Shown: one piece after another, positions 11,587 to 19,491 of the stretch
How the letters are laid out: the number at the start of each line of letters is the position of its first letter
How positions within the stretch are numbered: position 1 is the first letter of the stretch
IMG/VR virus record: IMGVR_UViG_3300031857_001009
Span: 1 to 29,066 of that record
Direction: 5' to 3' (one strand)
DNA from: a virus
Length of the DNA stretch: 29,066 nt
Position numbers and translations under genes: made by a program
The notes under the pieces: model-generated
What the model was told of the DNA's origin: nothing
Seen by the model: the letters and a program-made list of their open reading frames with translations, nothing else
Database searches by the model: none

Positions 11587-12819
11587 TTAGAAGGCTAATG
11601 CGTTGCCTGCGTCTAGCTTACCAAACTGAGCGTCATCCAAGACTAAGAGCGCAAAGTCAAGGGTCGAGAAGCCTAAAGACATGATGTGATTGTCTAGGTC
11701 AATTGAGTTGTCAATGCGGATGATTTCAGCATATTTAGAGATAGCCGGGGCAATGCCGTTGGGGGTGAATTTGATTTCGACAACATCGCCAATTTCTAAG
11801 CCGAGCAGGTTATTCTGCTCCTGATCAGTCAGCTCATCAAGCAAAATCTCAACCGACTCAAAGCGGTATTCAGGCTGTGAGTATTTGTTTGCATAGAAGT
11901 CAGCTAAGTCATCAACATCGCCATTGTCGTTGATTAGAAGCCCGGTTCGGGTCAGGTTGAAGATTCCGTAAGTGTCTATTGACTCAAGGTCTAGGGCTGT
12001 CACCTCATAAGAGGTTATCTCCGAGCTGACAACAATCTCGTTCGCTAGTAACTCTGATCCGTATTGAACTTTAAGGGACTGATATCTGATACCAGTTCCG
12101 TCATCAGCAAGGGTCACGCCTTGAGAAGTCGGAGCGGCAATGCGGTCTCGGAAGATTACATTTCCTGATTTACCGATAAAGAAAGCACCGGGTTCGCTTC
12201 GCTCGACTAGGCGCAAGTAGCTAAGGGCATTGGTGTTGTCGGCGATTGTGTCTGCGCCGAGTGTCATTAGGCCTGTGTCAACATCTCGAAGAGTAGAGGG
12301 CCAGTTGATTTCAGGCAGGTCAAGGATTGCGTTTATTCTTTCCCCTGACTTCTGGACTGAGTTTGTCCTTGTGGCGATTGTCTGTGTGGCGAATGAAGAT
12401 GTTGCATCCGAGCAAGCTGCCGAAGCGGTTGAGTCTCCGTTTGGCTGATAGGTCAGATTCCAGTCATCGACAAGGCCGGCGAATTGCACAATCCCACCTG
12501 ATGAAATCCTGACCTGACGCTTTGGAACTATCTGCCCTGCGTATGGGGATAGAGCGTATTCAGGGTCGAAGGTTCGGTCATTGTTATTGAAGACTATGTT
12601 TGCCAACCCTGAGTCGAACTGGTCAAGCTGGCGGTTCTTGCCTCGCTGGATTGCTACCGACTGAACAAGGTTCGTCACATCGAAGAACAGAACACCAGCC
12701 AAAAGGTATTCGGTGTTGTTCAGCTTGCCCTTTATCGGATCGTCAAGGATAAAATAAGGGCCAAGACCTGACGAGAGAATGTCAAATCCAAGCTCTACCT
12801 TCTGGACTGGCTGACTCAA
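11587..12819 (-). CDS. Distal tail / hub-like minor tail protein
   Basis: A 410-residue protein following the tape measure gene by a 4-nt overlap. It begins MSQPVQKVELGFDILSSGLG and contains SVAIQRGKNRQLDQFDSGLA and NNDRTFDPEYALSPY, segments typical of the minor tail proteins that combine distal-tail and hub-like beta domains in actinophages. The C-terminus has LLGLEIGDVVEIKFTPNG, and ends without a fibre-like repeat. It is likely the protein on which baseplate and fibres assemble. Confidence 0.7.
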   Translation of the reverse strand: MSQPVQKVELGFDILSSGLGPYFILDDPIKGKLNNTEYLLAGVLFFDVTNLVQSVAIQRGKNRQLDQFDSGLANIVFNNNDRTFDPEYALSPYAGQIVPKRQVRISSGGIVQFAGLVDDWNLTYQPNGDSTASAACSDATSSFATQTIATRTNSVQKSGERINAILDLPEINWPSTLRDVDTGLMTLGADTIADNTNALSYLRLVERSEPGAFFIGKSGNVIFRDRIAAPTSQGVTLADDGTGIRYQSLKVQYGSELLANEIVVSSEITSYEVTALDLESIDTYGIFNLTRTGLLINDNGDVDDLADFYANKYSQPEYRFESVEILLDELTDQEQNNLLGLEIGDVVEIKFTPNGIAPAISKYAEIIRIDNSIDLDNHIMSLGFSTLDFALLVLDDAQFGKLDAGNALAF

Positions 12820-15464
12820 TTTGTCGGACTCACTAGAACTTGACCACCAGCGGAAACATACTTGGTGATGGTGTTACCCAAAGTCTTACCAACCATTGCC
12901 AGAGACTGCGTTGAGTCGGTCTTGACATTTATGTTGATTGTCGTTCCAACTGCACCTGTGCCTAGTGACTGAATTAGACCAAGCTGAGAGCGGAACTCGT
13001 TTCTTAGATTGACCGCACTCATAGCTTCGGCAGTTCTGCCAGCAATAGCAGATTCATTAGCAAACCTGTTAGCTGCGTTGATGCGCTCGTTGAGGTATTC
13101 GATAACCCTGCTTACATCGCTCATGGAGTCAATGAAGATACCTGTTGCATCTCTTACCGAAGATGCGGCTAAGTTTATGCCGGTCATGCCACCACCAGCA
13201 GCTCCGCCAGTTACACCCGGCGTTGTGCCAGTAATGTTTTGAATCTTCTCTTCAGCCTTAGTCTCTACCTGTCCGAGCTTCTTTAGGAACTCCGAGACAA
13301 CCCTGTCAAGTCCTCCCAAGTCACCCTTCATAGACTCGATGTTCTCTTGGAAGGCTTCTCGGATTTTCTTGACGGCCTCGATCAGAGTCATGTTTGCGTC
13401 AATGACTTCCTGATTGAAGTCAAGTTGTAGTTCCTTGAGTGCTTCAGTCAGGTCAAGCTGCGTTTGAACATAAAGGTTCTTTAGTTCCCTTGTTGCCAAG
13501 CCTTGCTTGTTGTAAATCTCACGAGCTAGTGAGTCCATGCCTGTTTCGGCTGTTGCCTCAAGTGCTAGGAATAGTCTCTGAAGTTCTGCCTGCGTCTGAG
13601 GTGTCGATTCAAGAATTGCCGAAGCAAGTTCGTTTCCTGTGTCAGTTCCAGCCTGAACGACCTGCTCAATAAAGGTCTGCGAGAACCCAGCAGCGTTGAG
13701 TTTTCCCGCCTTCTCAAGTAGGGCCTGTGACTTTGACAGTCTGTTTGTTAGTCCTGCAATCAAGTTAGCGACAGACTTAGTTTCTTCGACCTCAAAGATG
13801 TCGGCAAGTGAAACTCTTACAACAGACTCGAAAGCCGTTCTAAGCCGATCCTGTGACTGCTGAATAATGTCTGCGAGCTTGTTAGCAAAGTCTTGCTCTG
13901 TCTTTAGGACTTGTTCCGCATAACGCTTCTGAGCAGCGGCTATCGTTTTGTTGTAGGTCTCTTGTGCTTTGGCAAGGTCTTTCTGTGAATCCTTGATAAA
14001 TTTTTGAACACGCTCAAAAGCAGTCGGCCCAGTTGCGCCTCCGCCTCCGCCTCCACCACCGCCGCCACCTTCCTCAATAGGCTTGAAAGCAGCAACGAAC
14101 TTATTGCTGAGATTTCGGAATCTATTTAGCTCGCCTGTCGTTCCGGTTATTTCATTTCTCAAGCCCTGAAGCCTGATGTTATTTAGGTCTCTGATGTGAT
14201 CAGCAGCAACAAGGCCCTGCGTTCCCAAATCGCTTGTTGCCTCAGTTGCGTATTCAAGTCCCGGAATAAGCCCCTTGTAAGCAGATGAGCCAGCGGTCGC
14301 AGCAGTAACCCAAGCGTCTTCTGTTTTTAGAATTGCAATGCGCTGCTCTTCTAGTGCATCATTAGCCTTCTCGGTGTTCTGATAAACCAAATACATTCCA
14401 GCAGCAATTAGCGCAATTGCAGCAGCAGCAGCGACAAAGATGTTGGCTGCGCTTACGCCATTGAACAAAGCCATCGCACCTGTGGCAATTTGTATAGCCC
14501 CAGTCAAGGCTCGCATGGTAACTAGGCCAATACCTATGGCAATAAAAAAGTCCTTGATGGTGTCAAAGTTTTTGACAAACCAATCGCCAAAGTCAAAAGC
14601 CGACTTTAGGACATTGCCAATAGCATCACCAAAATCTTGAACAGCTTTCTTGCCATCAGGCGAGTTGATCCATTTGCCGAGTTGTTCTAGCTTTGGAATA
14701 AGGAAGTCTGCAAATTGCCTTACTAACTGCCCGACAACTGGCAGAAGGGCTGTTCCGATTTCAGCCTGTAGGTCTGTAAAAGTAGCTGTAAGGATTCGCT
14801 GTTGGTTCGCAAGTGAGTCAGAGGTGTTTGCAAAGTCACCTGCGGTTTTAGCTGTTGACTCTAAGAGCAACCCATACCGAGCCTGAACCTTTTCCTGCTC
14901 GGTCATTGTCTCGCCGACTGCGATCAGTCCAGTTCTTAGGGCGTAAGCCTTGACCTCCGAATCAAGCAGGTTGATACCAAATCTCTTTAGTGGTTCTGCC
15001 TCGCCAGATAGCCCAGACTGAAAGACTTGCAAAGCCTCGGATACTTGAATGTTGAACACCGATGCAAAGTCCGAAGCTCGCTGAGTAACCTCACCAATAA
15101 ACCCTGCTACATCTCCACCTGCTCCGACAACCCTTTCGGCAAACGCAGAGAATCTAACGGCAGCCTGATTGAACTCGGTTCTTGCTAAACCAAAGGATTG
15201 TGCAGCGTTCTCACCAATCTTGAGGACTTCATCCGCCGACTTGCCAAAGGCAACATTGACAGCGTTGGTGGATTCTTCTAAAGAACTGGCGGCAGTTATG
15301 GACTGCTTGGCGAATAGGGCAATAGCAGCACCAGCAGCAGCGGCAGCAACTCCGACAGCCTTGAACGCCTTGTCAAATCCAGCATTAAAATCCTGAATAG
15401 CCTTTTGAGCGTTCTTGATTCCCTTGTCATCCCAGACAGATTTTAGGACTACATTTACTGCCAT
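12816..15464 (-). CDS. Tape measure protein
   Basis: The longest gene in the window, 882 residues, placed right after the tail chaperones. Residues about 1-300 are helical and Ala-rich (KAFKAVGVAAAAAGAAIALF). Residues about 308-365 contain hydrophobic helices, including ANIFVAAAAAIALIAAGMYL. A Gly run (about 11 residues, near 14040-14070) separates the N-terminal part from a long coiled coil (KFIKDSQKDLAKAQETYNKT). Tape measures set tail length and pass into the host membrane. By the usual rule of roughly 1.5 Angstrom per residue, the tail would be around 130 nm. Confidence 0.85.
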   Translation of the reverse strand: MAVNVVLKSVWDDKGIKNAQKAIQDFNAGFDKAFKAVGVAAAAAGAAIALFAKQSITAASSLEESTNAVNVAFGKSADEVLKIGENAAQSFGLARTEFNQAAVRFSAFAERVVGAGGDVAGFIGEVTQRASDFASVFNIQVSEALQVFQSGLSGEAEPLKRFGINLLDSEVKAYALRTGLIAVGETMTEQEKVQARYGLLLESTAKTAGDFANTSDSLANQQRILTATFTDLQAEIGTALLPVVGQLVRQFADFLIPKLEQLGKWINSPDGKKAVQDFGDAIGNVLKSAFDFGDWFVKNFDTIKDFFIAIGIGLVTMRALTGAIQIATGAMALFNGVSAANIFVAAAAAIALIAAGMYLVYQNTEKANDALEEQRIAILKTEDAWVTAATAGSSAYKGLIPGLEYATEATSDLGTQGLVAADHIRDLNNIRLQGLRNEITGTTGELNRFRNLSNKFVAAFKPIEEGGGGGGGGGGGATGPTAFERVQKFIKDSQKDLAKAQETYNKTIAAAQKRYAEQVLKTEQDFANKLADIIQQSQDRLRTAFESVVRVSLADIFEVEETKSVANLIAGLTNRLSKSQALLEKAGKLNAAGFSQTFIEQVVQAGTDTGNELASAILESTPQTQAELQRLFLALEATAETGMDSLAREIYNKQGLATRELKNLYVQTQLDLTEALKELQLDFNQEVIDANMTLIEAVKKIREAFQENIESMKGDLGGLDRVVSEFLKKLGQVETKAEEKIQNITGTTPGVTGGAAGGGMTGINLAASSVRDATGIFIDSMSDVSRVIEYLNERINAANRFANESAIAGRTAEAMSAVNLRNEFRSQLGLIQSLGTGAVGTTININVKTDSTQSLAMVGKTLGNTITKYVSAGGQVLVSPTN

Positions 15465-16076
15465 TTATAGAATTCCTCTGTTCGCATCTCGGTAAAACTC
15501 GCCAACGCTCTTATTTATTCGCTTCTGAAATTGTGGAAGGTCTTGCTCAACGGCAGGCCAAGCAATACGAGACGCACCCGTCTTCAGAATGCCAGAGGCC
15601 CTATTCAGGTTAGCGATGAACTTTCGACCTGCCTCGTAGGGAGTTCGTCTGGCGTAGGCAACCAAGTCACCCGAAGCAGTGCGTCTTACTACCGGGGTTA
15701 GGCCACTGTTTCTCTTACCTCGACCAATGCTTTTACCTGATCTACCAGCCATGTCAACGATGCTGGCAGCGGCAGATTTGAGCTTGATGCTTACCAAAGA
15801 TGTTGTCAGGCTTCTGCCTCCAGTCTTTGCATTAACTCGTATTTGAGTAGCATCAGGGGCAAATTTGACACCCCAACCCGTTGCTCCATAGTTGAATCTC
15901 ATACCACTAAGCGGAGTCACTCCTCGAATAGCCTGCTTGATTGGACTCTCAGCCTCTTTAGCAATGCCTCTAATGTCTTTGACAAATTGCTTTCTCAAAT
16001 TTGGTTCGGTGTCTTTGACACGCTTAAGAGCTTCTTTCAAATCTCTCGCAGTAATAGTCGCAGTTGGCTTTAGCAT
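15465..16076 (-). CDS. HK97 gp10-like tail completion/head-tail joining protein
   Basis: A 203-residue basic protein beginning MLKPTATITARDLKEALKRV, with RKQFVKDIRGIAKEAESPIK, an Arg/Lys-rich centre and a C-terminal RINKSVGEFYRDANRG. The pattern of an N-terminal helix followed by a basic beta region fits gp10-like tail completion proteins. Such genes usually lie between connector and tail terminator; here it sits after the chaperones and a terminator, so the assignment is tentative. Confidence 0.45.
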   Translation of the reverse strand: MLKPTATITARDLKEALKRVKDTEPNLRKQFVKDIRGIAKEAESPIKQAIRGVTPLSGMRFNYGATGWGVKFAPDATQIRVNAKTGGRSLTTSLVSIKLKSAAASIVDMAGRSGKSIGRGKRNSGLTPVVRRTASGDLVAYARRTPYEAGRKFIANLNRASGILKTGASRIAWPAVEQDLPQFQKRINKSVGEFYRDANRGIL

Positions 16077-16100
16077 CAGACACCTCTGGTCAATTCTACC

Positions 16101-16130
16101 TAATAGAAAACCGACCCCGAAGGGTCGGTC
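16101..16130 (-). terminator. Terminator between tail chaperones and tape measure block
   Basis: On the minus strand ACCGACCC, a TTCG tetraloop and GGGTCGGT form a perfect 8-bp stem followed by TTTTCTATT. The UUCG loop gives very stable RNA. It sits directly after the frameshifted chaperone stop and before the gp10-like gene. It may attenuate expression of the tape measure block relative to tail tube. A TAGAAT hexamer just downstream could be a weak -10. Confidence 0.75.
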
Positions 16131-16131
16131 T

Positions 16132-16535
16132 CTATTTCTTTGACATCTCTTGCGCTCGCCAGACTAGGTAGCGGCCCATTGTCCAAAGCATTCGCTCATC
16201 GAGCTTCATAAGCTCTAGGGGACTCACTTTGTATTCGTAAGCAATGTTAACGAGATACCAGTGAGCCGAGCTATCTCCTAGCCCTTCGATGCTTTTGGGT
16301 CAACAGCTCCTACTGAAGCAACAGTCTCAACCCACTTGTCAAAGTCGAGATTGGTTTGCTTCTCTCTGGTAAGTGCTGACCATGCGAGCCAGAGCAGGTG
16401 AGTAACTTTCATCTCCTGCCCTAGCTTCGCAATGCTGAGGTTGTATTGGGACTCAAACTTAACCATGTCAGCCATGATTACCTTGACATCCTTCTTAGTC
16501 TCGTCGTTGAACTCGACTTCGAGTTGCATCCTCAT
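16132..16535 (-). CDS. Tail assembly chaperone GT fusion via -1 frameshift
   Basis: The first 81 codons are those of the G-like ORF. At 16299-16293 the minus strand reads C CCA AAA, a perfect X-XXY-YYZ slippery heptamer in the correct frame. A -1 slip continues through SIEGLGDSSAHWYLVNIAYE and VSPLELMKLDERMLWTMGRY to a TAG at 16132-16134, giving about 134 residues. The extension has no separate good start and otherwise would leave a gap of about 150 nt. This G/GT arrangement just upstream of the tape measure is conserved in siphoviruses; the stem at 16101-16130 is too far away to be the main stimulator. Confidence 0.85.
16278..16535 (-). CDS. Tail assembly chaperone G-like protein
   Basis: An 85-residue product of the unshifted frame, starting MRMQLEVEFNDETKKDVKVI; a start two codons later is possible. 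It is helical and acidic, and contains HLLWLAWSALTREKQTNLDF. It ends with KASKG after the slippery site. G proteins coat the tape measure during tail assembly and are not part of the virion. The ribosome-binding site is AAGGAGA. Confidence 0.75.
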   Translation of the reverse strand: MRMQLEVEFNDETKKDVKVIMADMVKFESQYNLSIAKLGQEMKVTHLLWLAWSALTREKQTNLDFDKWVETVASVGAVDPKASKG

Positions 16536-16561
16536 CTTGGTCTCCTTTCTTATTTAGTTAT

Positions 16562-16975
16562 CTAGGCTGATGTGCCTCTAGTGACTGCACCAGTGATGGT
16601 CCATGTTAGGTTCTGGACAGCCAAGTCGCCGACTGCGCCACTAACGGGGGCCACATTGTCCACAAGGACTGTGAACTCATACTTAGGGGTATTGGTTCCC
16701 GCTGGTGTTCCAGCAGGGAAAACGGCCACTGTTGCAACTGTGTTGAACAAGTTGTAAAGAATGCCGTCTAGTGCTGTGCTTGCGTAGTCGTTGTGCATCG
16801 AAAGGGTTACTGAGCCAGACTTTAGCCCGCCCTTGTATTCCCTCCAACCACTTGAGCCAAAGCTCGTGGTTTCGATTGCGTCTGAAGTTGTGGTTAGTTC
16901 AACGGAGTTTACATTCTGCGAGATTGCAGTTCCGTTGAGCTGGACAACAACATCCGTAAGGATTTGCTTTGCCAT
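16562..16975 (-). CDS. Major tail (tube) protein
   Basis: A 137-residue protein, MAKQILTDVVVQLNGTAISQ, then NVNSVELTTTSDAIETTSFG, a clear tail-tube signature, with SSGWREYKGGLKSGSVTLSM and a C-terminal NLTWTITGAVTRGTSA. It should assemble as hexameric rings around the tape measure. It is short for a tube protein and lacks an Ig-like extension. It lies between the terminator-like protein and the chaperones, the expected position. Confidence 0.8.
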   Translation of the reverse strand: MAKQILTDVVVQLNGTAISQNVNSVELTTTSDAIETTSFGSSGWREYKGGLKSGSVTLSMHNDYASTALDGILYNLFNTVATVAVFPAGTPAGTNTPKYEFTVLVDNVAPVSGAVGDLAVQNLTWTITGAVTRGTSA

Positions 16976-16990
16976 TTATTTATCTCCTAA

Positions 16991-17398
16991 TTAGTTAGCT
17001 AACACACGAACATTGAACTCGGCTGCCAGATAAGTAACATCTGAAATCAGCACTGATCCGTAGTTCGTCATTTCGGTCACTATGCAGTCAAAGGCCTTTC
17101 CGCCTAGTGTCCTATCCGATTCTACCGCAAGCGAAACGGATGAGTCTCCGGTGCTTGAGCAGTAGGCATCGAGATTTCTTTGAGCAGTTCTTTCATCTAC
17201 CCTGCCAACAACTACCTGAACGGCAAAGTTGTATTCGGTCATTCCACGCTTGAAGTCTTGGTGGTATTGCACTCTTGCAAGTTGCACTATTGCGATTGGA
17301 GGCGATGGGTTGTCGGGGATAGTTGGGGAAACTCTTAGCCCCGGAATGGTTGCAAGGTTCGCAGCAAGTCCATCACGCAGCTCTGTGATTGAGGCCAC
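16991..17398 (-). CDS. Tail terminator-like protein
   Basis: A 135-residue protein beginning MASITELRDGLAANLATIPG, followed by LRVSPTIPDNPSPPIAIVQL. The N-terminal helix, PP(I/A) strand and later VQVVVGRVDERTAQRNLDAY match tail terminator / head-tail joining proteins of siphoviruses. It follows the connector with a 1-nt overlap and precedes the tail tube gene, as expected for the ring that caps the tube. Confidence 0.65.
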   Translation of the reverse strand: MASITELRDGLAANLATIPGLRVSPTIPDNPSPPIAIVQLARVQYHQDFKRGMTEYNFAVQVVVGRVDERTAQRNLDAYCSSTGDSSVSLAVESDRTLGGKAFDCIVTEMTNYGSVLISDVTYLAAEFNVRVLAN

Positions 17399-17991
17399 TA
17401 TGCCATCCTGATTTTGCGGTATGGGTCAACTAGGTGCTGAACATCTGGGTCGAGTCTGAAGCCGACACGCATTGAGCCAAGCTCTCCGCTGATAATTCCT
17501 AGAGGCGAGTCAAGCCGCTTGAAGATTCTTGAGGCAAGAATGACAGTTGCCTGAGTGATTGCGATTGGCACTGAAGTCCAACCCCAAGTGCCGACTATCT
17601 CAACTGTGGCTTCGCCGTTGCGGTATGGGAACAGGTAGTCCTCAATTGCCCTGATCTGATAGTAAGAAGTTGTCACGCCACCTGCTCGACCATTCAGAGG
17701 CTCTGCCTGCCAGTCTTTCGCTTCCCAAGTGGTGTCAAAAGTCTCGCCGTCTTCGGATGTCTTAACTCTGGTCAGGGTAATAAAGTCCTCGGTCTCGCAG
17801 ACATAGTTGTCAATAGGGGCAAAGATTTTGGTAGCTGTTCCAGCGTTGTAAAAGTAACGCTCAGTGTAAGAGTCAATCTGGCGTGAGGCTGATTCAATCG
17901 CCATTTCTAGTAGCGGATCGTCAATGCCGTCAGCTATTCCTAGTGCTGCCTTGAGCTGTAAAAGTGTGCAATATCCATTGGTGACGGCCAT
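17398..17991 (-). CDS. Head-tail connector (gp6-like adaptor)
   Basis: A 197-residue protein beginning MAVTNGYCTLLQLKAALGIA, then DDPLLEMAIESASRQIDSYT. These match head-tail connector (HK97 gp6 / SPP1 gp15-like) proteins, in which an N-terminal helical bundle docks on the portal. It is separated from the capsid gene by the glycan cassette, whereas it normally follows the capsid gene directly. Confidence 0.75.
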   Translation of the reverse strand: MAVTNGYCTLLQLKAALGIADGIDDPLLEMAIESASRQIDSYTERYFYNAGTATKIFAPIDNYVCETEDFITLTRVKTSEDGETFDTTWEAKDWQAEPLNGRAGGVTTSYYQIRAIEDYLFPYRNGEATVEIVGTWGWTSVPIAITQATVILASRIFKRLDSPLGIISGELGSMRVGFRLDPDVQHLVDPYRKIRMA

Positions 17992-18004
17992 TATTCCTCC
18001 GCCT

Positions 18005-18799
18005 CTATTCTACCGACATTGTTCTGACCATCTCCGAAATCATCGGCCCTCTGAGGTAGCGGCTGTTGCGCCAGAGCAGTCGGTTGGTGTAGCTGAATTT
18101 GGTGGCAAGTCTGCGGTCAATCATGTTCGTTATGGTTGGTATCACTTCGATATCATCTCTGCCTAGCCGCTTGGCAATCATCTTTACTAGGTCGTATTTG
18201 GAAACCCAGTCATCGGGGACTAGGTGCTGAGTTCCAGCTAATAGGTAATTCTGTTTTATTATCCCTGCGACCACCCTTGCAAACGCCTCAGTTGTCACGC
18301 CGTTCCAGTAGTGATTGACAAAGCCGTTTATCCTTGCGCCTTCGGGTTGGTTCTTTACCCAGTCGAATAGCGAGCCTGTGCCGTTCGCTCCGATTATTGA
18401 GCATCGCAGGTTGAGCCAGTTGGCTGCCGAGACCTCGCCTCGCTTCTTGCTCACGCCGTAGGGGTCGGTTGCGTCTCGTTCGGAGTCTTCTGTATAGAAA
18501 CCTTTGTCACCTGCAAACACGCAGTCAGTTGCAATCTGAATGAAGTAGATGTCTTTGCGAGTTGCGAGCAGGTGCGGGTAATCGCCGTTTATCTTTTCCA
18601 GCTTCTCGACTGTCGGCTTCTTCTGTGGGATTACGCCAATGCAGTTAATTACAACATCGCCTTCGGTCAGCATGAATCGGTCAATCGAGTTGGGTGCTTC
18701 ATACTCCGAGCGTGAGGGTGCAATCAAGTCAAAAGAAGAAAGCTCTTTGACCATCGCCGAGCCAAGCATCCCCTCAGCTCCCAAGATGAGAACCTTCAC
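18005..18799 (-). CDS. NAD(P)-dependent sugar reductase, RmlD-like
   Basis: A 264-residue Rossmann-fold protein. The GAEGMLG motif at residues 8-14 binds the cofactor. FIQIATDCVFAGDKGFYTED and DPYGVSKKRGE carry the extended-SDR catalytic Thr and YxxxK. This matches dTDP-4-dehydrorhamnose reductase (RmlD) and related NDP-sugar epimerase/reductases. It follows two glycosyltransferases, suggesting local provision of a modified sugar. No complete dTDP-rhamnose pathway is present in the window, so a host precursor is likely. Substrate specificity cannot be set from sequence. Confidence 0.75.
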   Translation of the reverse strand: MKVLILGAEGMLGSAMVKELSSFDLIAPSRSEYEAPNSIDRFMLTEGDVVINCIGVIPQKKPTVEKLEKINGDYPHLLATRKDIYFIQIATDCVFAGDKGFYTEDSERDATDPYGVSKKRGEVSAANWLNLRCSIIGANGTGSLFDWVKNQPEGARINGFVNHYWNGVTTEAFARVVAGIIKQNYLLAGTQHLVPDDWVSKYDLVKMIAKRLGRDDIEVIPTITNMIDRRLATKFSYTNRLLWRNSRYLRGPMISEMVRTMSVE

Positions 18800-19491
18800 C
18801 TGAGCGACCTTGATAGCTGTCTAATTTGCTCCATGCCCTCTGCTCTTTCATCAGGCCCAAGCAATGCCCCAGAGGTTGTCATGCGGTCATAACCTCTGTC
18901 AAAAACAATCCTCATCGTAGGAGTGTTGTATGGCTTTACAAGGTCCGTTTTCCTCATGTGTAGCGCAAGACCCCAGTCGGCGAATCTTATGCCCTCAGGG
19001 AAGCCTCCAGAGGCTTGCCAGAGGTGTTTGGTCATGGGGTTAGCACCGCCCAATTCAAACTCATAATCAAGGGTCATTGGATTCCAAATGCACTGCTGAA
19101 CCGAGTCCGACCCTTTGGTTCTAAGCCAGTCGCAAACTAGGTTGCATCCCGCCGCCTCTGCCTCAGGTATCGAGTTCAAGGCTTTAGGCAGGAAATAGTC
19201 GTCAACATTACAAATAGCTATCCACTTGCCAACGCATAGATAGATTGCTTGATTCCAATACTCGGCATAGCTATTTAGGTTTTCTTTTATTACCCTGACA
19301 ACACCCTCATTCGGAACGCTTGCCTTGACCGCTTCCCAGTTCTTCTCATCGGTGACAATGTTTATCTCAAACGGCTTAGTCTCTAGCGACTGCACTCCTG
19401 CCCACCATTGAGGCAGGAATTGAGAATAACCATCTCCCCAAATTGCTAGGGGTAGAGAGATTAGACCAGAGTCTTCAGGAATGGTAACCAA
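18796..19491 (-). CDS. Glycosyltransferase, GT-A (GT2-like) fold
   Basis: A 231-residue protein. NQAIYLCVGKWIAICNVDDY (about residues 88-107) contains the DD sugar-nucleotide/metal motif of GT-A enzymes, preceded by FEINIVTDEKNWEAV. A C-terminal PEGIRFADWGLALHMRK fits the acceptor domain pattern of GT2-like enzymes. It overlaps the GT-B gene by 31 nt and the reductase by 4 nt. It probably transfers a sugar to a virion or host surface substrate. Confidence 0.65.
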   Translation of the reverse strand: MVTIPEDSGLISLPLAIWGDGYSQFLPQWWAGVQSLETKPFEINIVTDEKNWEAVKASVPNEGVVRVIKENLNSYAEYWNQAIYLCVGKWIAICNVDDYFLPKALNSIPEAEAAGCNLVCDWLRTKGSDSVQQCIWNPMTLDYEFELGGANPMTKHLWQASGGFPEGIRFADWGLALHMRKTDLVKPYNTPTMRIVFDRGYDRMTTSGALLGPDERAEGMEQIRQLSRSLR

